Shown here: positions 9,064 to 15,066 of the stretch, one piece after another | How the letters are laid out: the number at the start of each line of letters is the position of its first letter | How positions within the stretch are numbered: position 1 is the first letter of the stretch | Assembly: GCA_946482585.1 (NCBI GenBank) | Contig: CAMLSI010000066.1 | Location: 1 to 15,066 of the forward strand | Direction of reading: 5' to 3' | DNA length: 15,066 nucleotides | Origin: an uncultured Lysobacteraceae bacterium | GTDB lineage: Bacteria > Pseudomonadota > Gammaproteobacteria > Xanthomonadales > Rhodanobacteraceae | The notes under the pieces: model-generated | Databases searched by the model: none | The model's input: the letters and a program-made list of their open reading frames with translations, nothing else | Told to the model about the DNA's origin: nothing | Position numbers and translations under genes: made by a program

Positions 9064-10353
9064 ATGGAGCTGATCCTGCGCCACGCGAACCTGCCCGACG
9101 GGCGCCGCGACCACGACATCGCCATTCGCGACGGCCGCATCGTCGCCGTCGAGCCGGCGATCGCCGCCGCCGCGGCGCAGGAACTCGACGTGCGCGGCCG
9201 CCTCGTGAGTCCGCCGTTCGTCGATGCGCATTTTCATCTCGACGCCGCGCTGTCGCTGGGCCTGCCGCGACTCAATCGCTCCGGCACCCTGCTCGAGGGC
9301 ATCGCGCTCTGGGGCGAACTCAAGCCGGAGCTCACGCAGGAAGCGCTCGTCGCGCGTGCGCTGGCGTACTGCGACATGGCGGCGAGCCAGGGGCTGCTCG
9401 CGATCCGCAGCCATGTCGACGTCTGCGACGACCGCCTGCTCGCGGTCGATGCGCTGCTCGAGGTCAAGCGCCGCGTCGCGCCGTATCTCGAACTGCAGCT
9501 CGTCGCGTTTCCGCAGGACGGGCTGCTGCGCTCGGCCACCGCGCACGACAACCTCGTGCGCGCGCTCGACCGCGGCGTCGAGGTCGTCGGCGGCATTCCG
9601 CATTTCGAGCGCACCATGGCCGACGGCGCCGAGTCGGTGCGTCAGCTCTGCGAGATCGCCGCGGCACGCGGCCTGCTCGTCGACATGCACTGCGACGAAT
9701 CGGACGACCCGCTGTCGCGGCATATCGAAACGCTGGCCGCGGAAACGCACCGCCTCGGTCTGCAGGGCCGCGTGACCGGCTCGCACCTGACCTCGATGCA
9801 TTCGATGGACAACTACTACGTGTCGAAGCTCTTGCCGCTGATGGCGCAGAGCGGGGTCGCCGCGGTCGCGAATCCGCTGATCAACATCACCCTGCAGGGC
9901 CGCCACGACACCTACCCGAGGCGGCGCGGCATGACGCGCGTGCCCGAGCTCCTGGCCGCCGGCGTCAATGTCGCCTTCGGCCACGATTGCGTGATGGACC
10001 CGTGGTACTCGTTCGGCAGCGCCGACATGCTCGAAGTCGCGCACATGGGCGTGCACGTCGCACAGATGACGTCGCAGGACGCGATCCGCCAGGCCTTCGA
10101 TGCGGTCACGGTCAACGCCGCACGCATCCTGCATCTCGACGGCTACGGCCTCGACCCCGGCTGTCGCGCCGATCTCGTCGTGCTGCAGGCCGCCGATCCG
10201 TTCGAGGCGATACGCCTCAAGGCGGCGCGGCTCTATGTGCTGCGCGCGGGCCGAATCGTCGCACGCAGTGCGGCGCGCTACAGCGAACTCGATCTGCCCG
10301 GCCGGCCGGAGCGTGCGACGCTCGAATTCGCACCGGGGTCGATCGCGGGCTGA
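9064..10353 (+). CDS. codA: Cytosine deaminase family amidohydrolase (CodA), with Cys at the CodA Asp314 position
   Basis: The 429-aa protein aligns along its length with E. coli CodA (427 aa), which deaminates cytosine to uracil and ammonia. Metal ligands H56 and H58 (DAHFHLD), H209 (DMHCDE) and D308 (GHDCV) are present, as are the equivalents of the catalytic/substrate residues Q151 (FPQDG), E212 and H241 (GSH); all are offset by five from E. coli. One change stands out: E. coli GHDDVFDPWY is GHDCVMDPWY here, so Asp314 is replaced by Cys309. From memory, substitutions at Asp314 change substrate preference in E. coli CodA. The ATG at 9064 matches the family start; the upstream open frame (to 8902) is Arg-rich and rejected. 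It is divergent from the pyrimidine degradation genes and would feed them. A transporter such as CodB is absent from the window. Confidence 0.92.
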   Translation: MELILRHANLPDGRRDHDIAIRDGRIVAVEPAIAAAAAQELDVRGRLVSPPFVDAHFHLDAALSLGLPRLNRSGTLLEGIALWGELKPELTQEALVARALAYCDMAASQGLLAIRSHVDVCDDRLLAVDALLEVKRRVAPYLELQLVAFPQDGLLRSATAHDNLVRALDRGVEVVGGIPHFERTMADGAESVRQLCEIAAARGLLVDMHCDESDDPLSRHIETLAAETHRLGLQGRVTGSHLTSMHSMDNYYVSKLLPLMAQSGVAAVANPLINITLQGRHDTYPRRRGMTRVPELLAAGVNVAFGHDCVMDPWYSFGSADMLEVAHMGVHVAQMTSQDAIRQAFDAVTVNAARILHLDGYGLDPGCRADLVVLQAADPFEAIRLKAARLYVLRAGRIVARSAARYSELDLPGRPERATLEFAPGSIAG

Positions 10354-10411
10354 AACGCGGCGCGGCGTTCCGGACCACCGGCGCAGCGACCATGCGACCG
10401 CTCGCGGGCGC

Positions 10412-12172
10412 CTAACGCGCCCTGCGCCAGGCGCGGCGTTGGAGATCGAGCAGGAACACCGCCGCATTGTCGACATAGGCTTCGCCGTCGGCGTCGGCGT
10501 CGTCCTTCGGCACTATGACCTTGCCGCCGCTGATCCGGATTTCGTGCGTCGGCAGCAGCGTCGCGCGATGGCGCGATATCCATCCGGGACCGTCACCGCC
10601 GGTCGCGACGCGTTCGATGCGGAACGTATCGAGATCCAGCACGAAGACCTGGGTTTCGCCGTGCCGCCGGCTGCCGTGGTAACCCAGCGAACCGACCAGC
10701 CAGAGCGCGTTTCCGACACGCGTCGCGGTATGGAAATCGGTCGGCGGAAATTCGGATTCCGGATAGCCGTAGATGCGCAGCGCGCCGTCGGGCTCGTGCA
10801 CGAACACGTCGTTGTAGATGCAGAAATCGGGGTCGTAGCCGTCCTCGTGCTCGCCGGCGACCTGGACGATGCGTCCGTCGGGCAGGAAGGTCAGCGACTG
10901 GCCGTAGCGCTGCGCGCACCATACGGGCTGTGCCTGGTCATTCCATGCGCGCTTAAGACCGAAGCGTTCGGCGGCGGCATAGCCGCTGACGCCCGAACGC
11001 ACCATCGCCTCCCAGAACGGCACCGACATGCGTTCGGGATTCTCGGTGCCGAAGCGACGGTTGCGGCCGGTCGCGAAATCGGCGGCGGAAATCTCCAGGA
11101 GCTGCACGTCCGGCTGCTCGGGCAGGCCGAGCAGCAAGCGCCGCTGCTCGTGCTGCAGCTGCTGCGGATCCGCACCCGCGTCGAGCAGGCGCTGGGCCGT
11201 TGCGGCGTCGACGGCATGCCACAGCGGCGTCATGCCATCCCGGCTGCCATCCGAAGGCACGCCGTCGACCGGCATGCCCACTGCGAGCAGTTGGTCGATC
11301 GCATCGAGATTGCCGTGCTGCGCCGCCTGCGAAAGTGCGCTGTCGCCGAACTGATCGACATCGCCGGGATCGATACCGATCGCGAGCAGCCACGCGAGCA
11401 TCGCCGGACGATGTGTCTCGATCGCATAAAACAACGCCGGTTTCGCGCAGCGGCCGCGCGCGCGGACATCCGCGCCGCGATCGCGAAGGAACGAAGCCTT
11501 CTCGATGTCGCCGCCCGATACGGCGACGAGCCAGGCCGTGCGTTCCCAGAAGTCGCGTGCCTCGAGATCCGCGGAATCGGCCTCGGCCTCGACATCGGCC
11601 AGCGTGCCCAGCGCAACGGCGCGGATCAGCGGCGTCCAGCCGAGCTGCGATTCGTCAGCACCGGCCGCGAGCAGCGCCGCGACGGCATCGAAACGACCGG
11701 CACGCGAGAGCACGCGCAGGCCGGACTCGGCATACGAGGTGATCGTGTCGAGCGCCGCACCGCGCCCGATCACCAAGGCGAGCAATGGAATCAGTCTGTC
11801 GTCGCCTGCGATATCGCGACCATGCACAGCGTCGAGCAGCGCATCGTAACCGTCGCGCGCGTAGTGCAGGTCGGCGCCGGCGTCGAGCAGTGCGGCGACT
11901 TTTTCCGGATCGCCGGCACCGAGTGCGAGCGACAGCACCGTGCGGCCGGATTCGAAGCTGGCTGTGCCCGTTGCGTTCGGGTCCGCGCCCTGCCGCAGCA
12001 GCAGCCGCACCAGATCGGGACTCGCCGCCTCGCTGCGCACCGCATGCATCAGCGGCGTGAAGCCGTATCTGTCGATGGCATTGATCAGCGCCGCATCGAT
12101 CGTTTGCAGCAAGCAGGCGACACGATCGACATCGCCATGTTTGACGGCCAGACACAAGGCATCGAGCGACAC
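10412..12172 (-). CDS. Ankyrin-repeat protein with kelch-like C-terminal half
   Basis: The 586-aa product has about seven ankyrin-type repeats across residues 1-340; clear ones are GFTPLMHAV...LLLRQGADPNA (37-67), TVLSLALGAGDPEKVAALLDAGADL (78-102), WTPLIRAVALG (179-189), SALSQAAQHGNLDAIDQLLAVG (278-299) and MTPLWHAV...LLDAGADP (314-336). A linker (about 340-425) leads to a beta-rich domain with kelch-like strands: SLTFLPDGRIVQVAG, DVFVHEPDG, FHTATRVGNALWLVGSLGY and TQVFVLDLDTFRIERV. There is no signal peptide or TM segment, so a cytoplasmic protein-binding role is likely; partners are unknown. The start is GTG at 12172 with GAGGA four bases upstream. The gene converges with codA, 58 bases apart, with only a weak hairpin and no T-run between them. 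Domain calls are by eye; repeat number may be off by one. Confidence 0.85.
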   Translation of the reverse strand: MSLDALCLAVKHGDVDRVACLLQTIDAALINAIDRYGFTPLMHAVRSEAASPDLVRLLLRQGADPNATGTASFESGRTVLSLALGAGDPEKVAALLDAGADLHYARDGYDALLDAVHGRDIAGDDRLIPLLALVIGRGAALDTITSYAESGLRVLSRAGRFDAVAALLAAGADESQLGWTPLIRAVALGTLADVEAEADSADLEARDFWERTAWLVAVSGGDIEKASFLRDRGADVRARGRCAKPALFYAIETHRPAMLAWLLAIGIDPGDVDQFGDSALSQAAQHGNLDAIDQLLAVGMPVDGVPSDGSRDGMTPLWHAVDAATAQRLLDAGADPQQLQHEQRRLLLGLPEQPDVQLLEISAADFATGRNRRFGTENPERMSVPFWEAMVRSGVSGYAAAERFGLKRAWNDQAQPVWCAQRYGQSLTFLPDGRIVQVAGEHEDGYDPDFCIYNDVFVHEPDGALRIYGYPESEFPPTDFHTATRVGNALWLVGSLGYHGSRRHGETQVFVLDLDTFRIERVATGGDGPGWISRHRATLLPTHEIRISGGKVIVPKDDADADGEAYVDNAAVFLLDLQRRAWRRAR

Positions 12173-12201
12173 AGCTTCCTCGCGATCGGGGCAATCGCGG
12201 C

Positions 12202-12207
12202 ACTATA
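12202..12207 (-). promoter_or_regulatory. Possible -10 element of the ankyrin gene
   Basis: TATAGT on the minus strand matches the -10 consensus in five of six bases, 29 bases upstream of the GTG start. No good -35 lies at 16-18 bases; TTGGCT is at 20. AT-rich hexamers are rare in this window, which gives it some weight. Confidence 0.3.
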
Positions 12208-12240
12208 GCGAACGCGATGCGGAGCGCAGCCAACATTCAA

Positions 12241-12348
12241 TCCTATGCGGCGCGCGGGATGCGTCACATCCTCGTCGACCGCGCGCGACCGCGCCTGCGC
12301 CTGAAATCCGGCGGCGACCACATGTGTCTTTCGCTGGCGCTGATCGAG
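12241..12348 (+). pseudogene. Scrap of an ECF sigma factor gene (Sig-70_X6 type)
   Basis: Within the 330-base gap between the ankyrin gene and the SEC-C gene, the plus strand encodes SYAARGMRHILVDRARPR followed by LRLKSGGDHMCLSL. This matches the conserved stretch 'AMRxILVDxARxRxxxKRGG' at the end of region 2 of ECF-like sigma factors common in Xanthomonadales and planctomycetes. Neither the earlier part of region 2 nor region 4 is recognisable on either side, and the frame becomes Arg/Pro-rich downstream (stop near 12543). It is therefore a fragment of about 35 codons, not a working gene. Nothing else is seen in the gap beyond a candidate -10 for the ankyrin gene. Confidence 0.45.
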
Positions 12349-12502
12349 TCGTCCGCTATTCGCCGCCTACGCGCCGGCCAGCTGGAAAGGCCGCCGGCTG
12401 CACGAGTGCGAATGCCGCCATGCTTCTATCGGCCCGCCTCGTTCGCCCCAATCGTCGGCGCAAAAGCACCGCGGATCGCGCAATCGGTAAACATGCCCGC
12501 CG

Positions 12503-13471
12503 CTACGAACCGAAGGACCGGTCCAAGGACAATGAATCGTTGAGCCTGTCGAGCGCCTCGCCGCCCCCACGCTGCAGCTGCCGCAGCACATCGATGAGCG
12601 GCCGCAACTCCGGGTCGCGCAGCCGCGACAGCCGCTGGATCCAGAGTGCCGCGCAGTGCCTCGCCTCCTCCTCGCGTCCCTCGGCGATCAGCATCGTCAC
12701 TTCCAGGTGCGACAGCGATACCGCGCCAGAGTCGATCTGCCGCGCCTGGCCAAACAGATCCCAGGCGCGAGCGTAGTCGCCCTTGTCCGAAGCGATGGAC
12801 GCCAGCCGCTGCAGCGCTCCCGAGCGCAGTGTCTTGTCGCCGAAACGCACTGCGCGATCGAGCAGTTGTGCCTTCTTGCGTGGCTTATTCAGATCGAAGT
12901 AAAGATTCAACAGCAGATCGAACAGCAGCTCGCGGCGCGCGACGAAACTGTCTTCTCCGGCAAACCACGGTTCGAGCAGCGCGAGCGCCGATTTCTCGTC
13001 GCCCTCCTGAAGCCACTGTTGAGCCACATGCGCGATCCGGTCGATCTCGACACGGCTACCGGGAAGCTGTTTCCAGGCAGTGCGTGGAACGTAATCCAGG
13101 ACCTGCGGCAGCAGGTTCACATCGCGCAGCGGTACGTTGCGCGCCAGTGGTTCACAGCAGTGCTTGTACTTGGTGCCCGATCCGCAATAGCAGGTTTCGT
13201 TGCGCTCGAGCGAAACGGCGTGCGGACACGCGAAGTCCAGCGCCGGCAGAGGCAGCACGTGCCATATCGCGCGTGCCATCGCCAGTCCGAGCCGGCGCCG
13301 CAGTGAATCGTCGTCGCGCAGATTTCCCTGCGGTGGCGGCGGGAACAGGTTCCGCTCCACACCAAGATAACGCGCTTGGTATTCACTGAGGTCGTTGCTC
13401 TGGAGCGCGAGTTGCACGCAGCGGTCAACGAAATAGTCGAACTCGAAGGAAATGGTGGTCGTGTCGTTCAT
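12503..13471 (-). CDS. SEC-C zinc-motif protein with helical-repeat C-terminus
   Basis: The 322-aa protein carries a canonical SEC-C metal-binding motif, CYCGSGTKYKHCC, at 94-106 (Zn ligands most likely C94, C96, H104 or C106, and C105). The first 90 residues are mixed helical. Residues about 140-320 form TPR-like amphipathic helices, with HVAQQWLQEGDEKSALALLEPWF (148-170), ASIASDKGDYARAWDLFGQA (224-243) and LIAEGREEEARHCAALWIQRL (261-281). In SecA the SEC-C motif is a C-terminal tail that binds SecB and ribosomes. Here it is internal, as in various stand-alone SEC-C proteins of unknown role. The ATG at 13471 (MNDTTTISFEFD) is preferred over the first in-frame start at 13546, whose extension is unlike coding sequence. 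No strong ribosome binding site is seen. It is transcribed alone. Confidence 0.82.
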   Translation of the reverse strand: MNDTTTISFEFDYFVDRCVQLALQSNDLSEYQARYLGVERNLFPPPPQGNLRDDDSLRRRLGLAMARAIWHVLPLPALDFACPHAVSLERNETCYCGSGTKYKHCCEPLARNVPLRDVNLLPQVLDYVPRTAWKQLPGSRVEIDRIAHVAQQWLQEGDEKSALALLEPWFAGEDSFVARRELLFDLLLNLYFDLNKPRKKAQLLDRAVRFGDKTLRSGALQRLASIASDKGDYARAWDLFGQARQIDSGAVSLSHLEVTMLIAEGREEEARHCAALWIQRLSRLRDPELRPLIDVLRQLQRGGGEALDRLNDSLSLDRSFGS

Positions 13472-13610
13472 GGCCGTACCGACTGGCGCTCGGGAGCAGA
13501 GGGAAAACAGGCCGGGCGGAGTTCGATACGACGACTGGCCAGACATGTCATGGCATTCATCGACGGGATCCGATCGGATTCAACAAAAGCACCGTGGTGC
13601 GTTCAGGCGT

Positions 13611-13909
13611 CTATGCGTCCCTCACCTGGAATCGGTCGGCACTCGCACCGCTCAACACTGCATCACGAGGAATCAGCGCCCCTGCTCTATGGCCGATGAA
13701 TGCGTTCGAACGAAGTGCGGCTCGCGTCGCGCTCGAGTTTGGACAACGCCTGCGCGCTGATGCCGAGCTGTCGGCGACGCGAGTCTGAGTCCATTGCCGG
13801 TCCAGGCGGGCGAAGGCAACAACGGGCCGAGCTGATGCGGAACGCGTATGACTTCGTCACGCATGGGCTCCCCTTCGTGAGCGACGACCACAGGCGCCGA
13901 AAGCGCCAT
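13611..13909 (-). pseudogene. Decayed XRE-family (antitoxin-like) regulator
   Basis: Minus-strand protein fragments in successive frames together make one small HTH protein of about 100 residues. MRDEVIRVPHQLGPLL opens at the ATG at 13864 (or an in-frame ATG at 13909); LDRQWTQTRVAD follows in a second frame near 13770-13805; RRQLGISAQALSKLERDA and SRTSFERIHR follow in a third (stop 13687-13689); PRDAVLSGASADRFQVRDA returns to the second frame and ends at a TAG in 13611-13613. The segment 'WTQxxxAxxLGISxQALSKLERxxSRTSFERIHR' is typical of HipB-like and related XRE regulators. Three frame changes make it non-functional. No HipA-like or other toxin sequence is visible downstream, where 13472-13610 holds only the SEC-C gene leader. 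Repressor identity is firm; antitoxin role is inference. Confidence 0.6.
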
Positions 13910-13928
13910 CGTGCGGCGGCAGCTGAAA

Positions 13929-13978
13929 TTCAACCTATACGATGATTTCCCGACATTCAACCTGTACGTTGAATGTCG
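13929..13978. promoter_or_regulatory. Paired operator-like palindromes in front of the decayed XRE gene
   Basis: A perfect inverted repeat, CGACATTCAAC (13951-13961) and GTTGAATGTCG (13968-13978) around CTGTAC, is followed by a second, less perfect copy. TTCAACCTATACGATGA (13929-13945) matches TTCAACCTGTACGTTGA (13956-13972) at 15 of 17 positions, 27 bases away. On the minus strand a -35-like TTGAAT (13955-13960) and a -10-like TATAGG (13934-13939) fall inside the two copies, 15 bases apart. This is the layout of an autoregulated promoter of a small XRE repressor. Confidence 0.65.
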
Positions 13979-13984
13979 TCCGAC

Positions 13985-14014
13985 AAAAAAGCCCCGCATC
14001 GCTGCGGGGCTTTT
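13985..14014 (-). terminator. Rho-independent terminator of groEL
   Basis: On the minus strand AAAAGCCCCGCA pairs with TGCGGGGCTTTT around a four-base loop and is followed by further T residues, 61 bases after the groEL stop. The stem is perfect. The A-run on the other side also makes it usable as a terminator for plus-strand transcripts. Confidence 0.92.
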
Positions 14015-14074
14015 CGTGTGCGGAGCGGACGCGCGGCGCAAGGCCGCGCATCGCTGCCGGACGGATGCGGCGGA

Positions 14075-15066
14075 TCAGAAATCCATACCACCCATACCGC
14101 CCATGCCGCCGCCGTGGTCGTGACCGCCGGCAGCCGGCGCGTCCTTCTTCGGCGCTTCGGCAACCATGGCTTCGGTCGTGATCATGAGGCCGGCGATCGA
14201 AGCGGCGTTCTGCAGCGCCGAACGCGTGACCTTGGTCGGATCGAGGATGCCGAACGCGATCATGTCGCCGTATTCGCCATTGGCCGCGTTGTAGCCGAAG
14301 TTGCCCGTACCTTCCTTGACGCGATTCAGGACGACCGACGGTTCTTCGCCGCAGTTCGACACGATTTCGCGCAGCGGGGCTTCCATCGCGCGCTTGGCGA
14401 TGTTGATACCGTGCGCCTGGTCTTCGTTGTCGCCCTTGACCGCACCGATGGCCTGCAGCGCGCGGATCAGCGCGACGCCGCCGCCCGGGACCACGCCTTC
14501 TTCGACAGCGGCGCGCGTCGCGTGCAGCGCGTCTTCGACGCGAGCCTTCTTTTCCTTCATTTCGACTTCGGTCGCGGCACCGACCTTGATGACCGCCACG
14601 CCGCCGGCCAGCTTGGCCACGCGTTCCTGCAGCTTCTCGCGATCGTAGTCGGAGCTGGTTTCTTCGATCTGGGCCTTGATCTGCTTGATGCGGGCCTGGA
14701 TCGCGTCACCGTCGCCGGCGCCGTCGATGATGGTCGAGTTTTCCTTCGACACGACGATCTTCTTCGCGCGGCCGAGATCCTTGATCGTGGCCTTTTCCAG
14801 CTGCAGTCCGACTTCTTCGGAGATCACGGTGCCGCCGGTCAGGACGGCCATGTCTTCGAGCATCGCCTTGCGACGGTCGCCGAAGCCCGGCGCCTTGACG
14901 GCGCAGACCTTGACGATGCCGCGGATCGTGTTGACGACGAGGGTCGCCAGCGCTTCGCCTTCGACTTCTTCGGCGACGATCAGCAGCGGCTTGCCGGCCT
15001 TGGCGACGCCTTCGAGCACGGGCAGCAGCTCGCGCACGTTGGAGATCTTCTTGTCGTGCAGCAGGA
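14075..15066 (-). CDS. groEL: Chaperonin GroEL, C-terminal 60 percent (N-terminus beyond window edge)
   Basis: GroEL forms the 14-mer folding chamber that works with GroES. The visible part starts in the apical domain ([30 protein letters not shown]), continues through [62 protein letters not shown] and [15 protein letters not shown], and ends with the flexible GGM tail. That tail includes a GGHDHGGG stretch before [11 protein letters not shown], so it carries two extra histidines compared with the simple GGM repeat of E. coli. The reading frame is uninterrupted to the right edge. The terminator just downstream closes the operon; groES is expected to the right. The sequence between SDYDREK and VPGGG is very like that of Xanthomonadaceae chaperonins, which is the best taxonomic clue in the window. 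Confidence 0.98.
   Translation of the reverse strand, partial: LLHDKKISNVRELLPVLEGVAKAGKPLLIVAEEVEGEALATLVVNTIRGIVKVCAVKAPGFGDRRKAMLEDMAVLTGGTVISEEVGLQLEKATIKDLGRAKKIVVSKENSTIIDGAGDGDAIQARIKQIKAQIEETSSDYDREKLQERVAKLAGGVAVIKVGAATEVEMKEKKARVEDALHATRAAVEEGVVPGGGVALIRALQAIGAVKGDNEDQAHGINIAKRAMEAPLREIVSNCGEEPSVVLNRVKEGTGNFGYNAANGEYGDMIAFGILDPTKVTRSALQNAASIAGLMITTEAMVAEAPKKDAPAAGGHDHGGGMGGMGGMDF

Noticed and set aside
10354..10411. Hairpin AACGC/GCGTT between codA and the ankyrin gene as a terminator
   Set aside because: Five-base stem and no T-run on either strand.
8803..10476. Minus-strand ORF of 557 codons opposite codA
   Set aside because: Mirror frame; codA on the plus strand has full family length and all active-site residues.
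10100..12208. Plus-strand ORF of 702 codons opposite the ankyrin gene
   Set aside because: Longest frame in the window but has mirror-type composition and no domain; ankyrin repeats are unmistakable on the minus strand.
13567..13579. Palindrome ATCCGATCGGAT in the SEC-C gene leader
   Set aside because: Only 12 bases, single copy, made of GATC/CG words that recur by chance; a nearby TTGAAT/ATGAAT pair is too weak to call a promoter.

Overview
The window is GC-rich, densely coded DNA from a gammaproteobacterium, most likely of the Xanthomonadales/Lysobacterales. The grounds are the GroEL C-terminal sequence, the strong G/C bias at third codon positions, and long mirror ORFs opposite every real gene. 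No tRNA, rRNA, CRISPR array, insertion sequence or prophage gene is visible.

Left and centre (1-7928, minus strand; transcription runs right to left): a reductive pyrimidine degradation cluster. In transcription order it holds an omega-amino acid:pyruvate (beta-alanine type) aminotransferase, a CoA-acylating methylmalonate/malonate-semialdehyde dehydrogenase (mmsA), a Zn-dependent N-carbamoyl-beta-alanine amidohydrolase, and, after four unrelated small genes, preT, the flavin/Fe-S subunit of NAD-dependent dihydropyrimidine dehydrogenase. preT is cut by the left edge. The four intervening genes are a secreted 130-aa protein only 6 nt behind the amidohydrolase, a CPBP intramembrane protease, a two-TM STM3941-like protein, and a 37-aa hydrophobic small protein. 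PreA and dihydropyrimidinase (HydA) are not in the window and may lie to the left.

Centre right (8385-10353, plus strand): a perfect 12-bp-stem hairpin leads into a frameshifted secreted-protein gene. Then comes an intact cytosine deaminase (codA) with all metal ligands but a Cys where E. coli CodA has Asp314. Together with the cluster it gives a route from cytosine (or possibly 5-methylcytosine) to uracil/thymine, to N-carbamoyl-beta-amino acid, to beta-alanine/beta-aminoisobutyrate, to semialdehyde, to acetyl-/propionyl-CoA.

Right (10412-15066, minus strand): an ankyrin-repeat protein with a kelch-like C-terminal half, a scrap of an ECF sigma factor gene, a SEC-C zinc-motif protein with a helical-repeat C-terminus, a decayed XRE-family (antitoxin-like) regulator whose paired operators are still intact, a strong rho-independent terminator, and the C-terminal part of groEL running off the right edge.

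The most interesting points are the active-site substitution in CodA beside a pyrimidine/thymine degradation route, the dead XRE gene behind preserved operators next to groEL, and two regulatory-looking intergenic structures (8385-8411 and 4813-4918). I found no complete new defence or mobile system. The accessory signal is three gene relics within about 5.5 kb.
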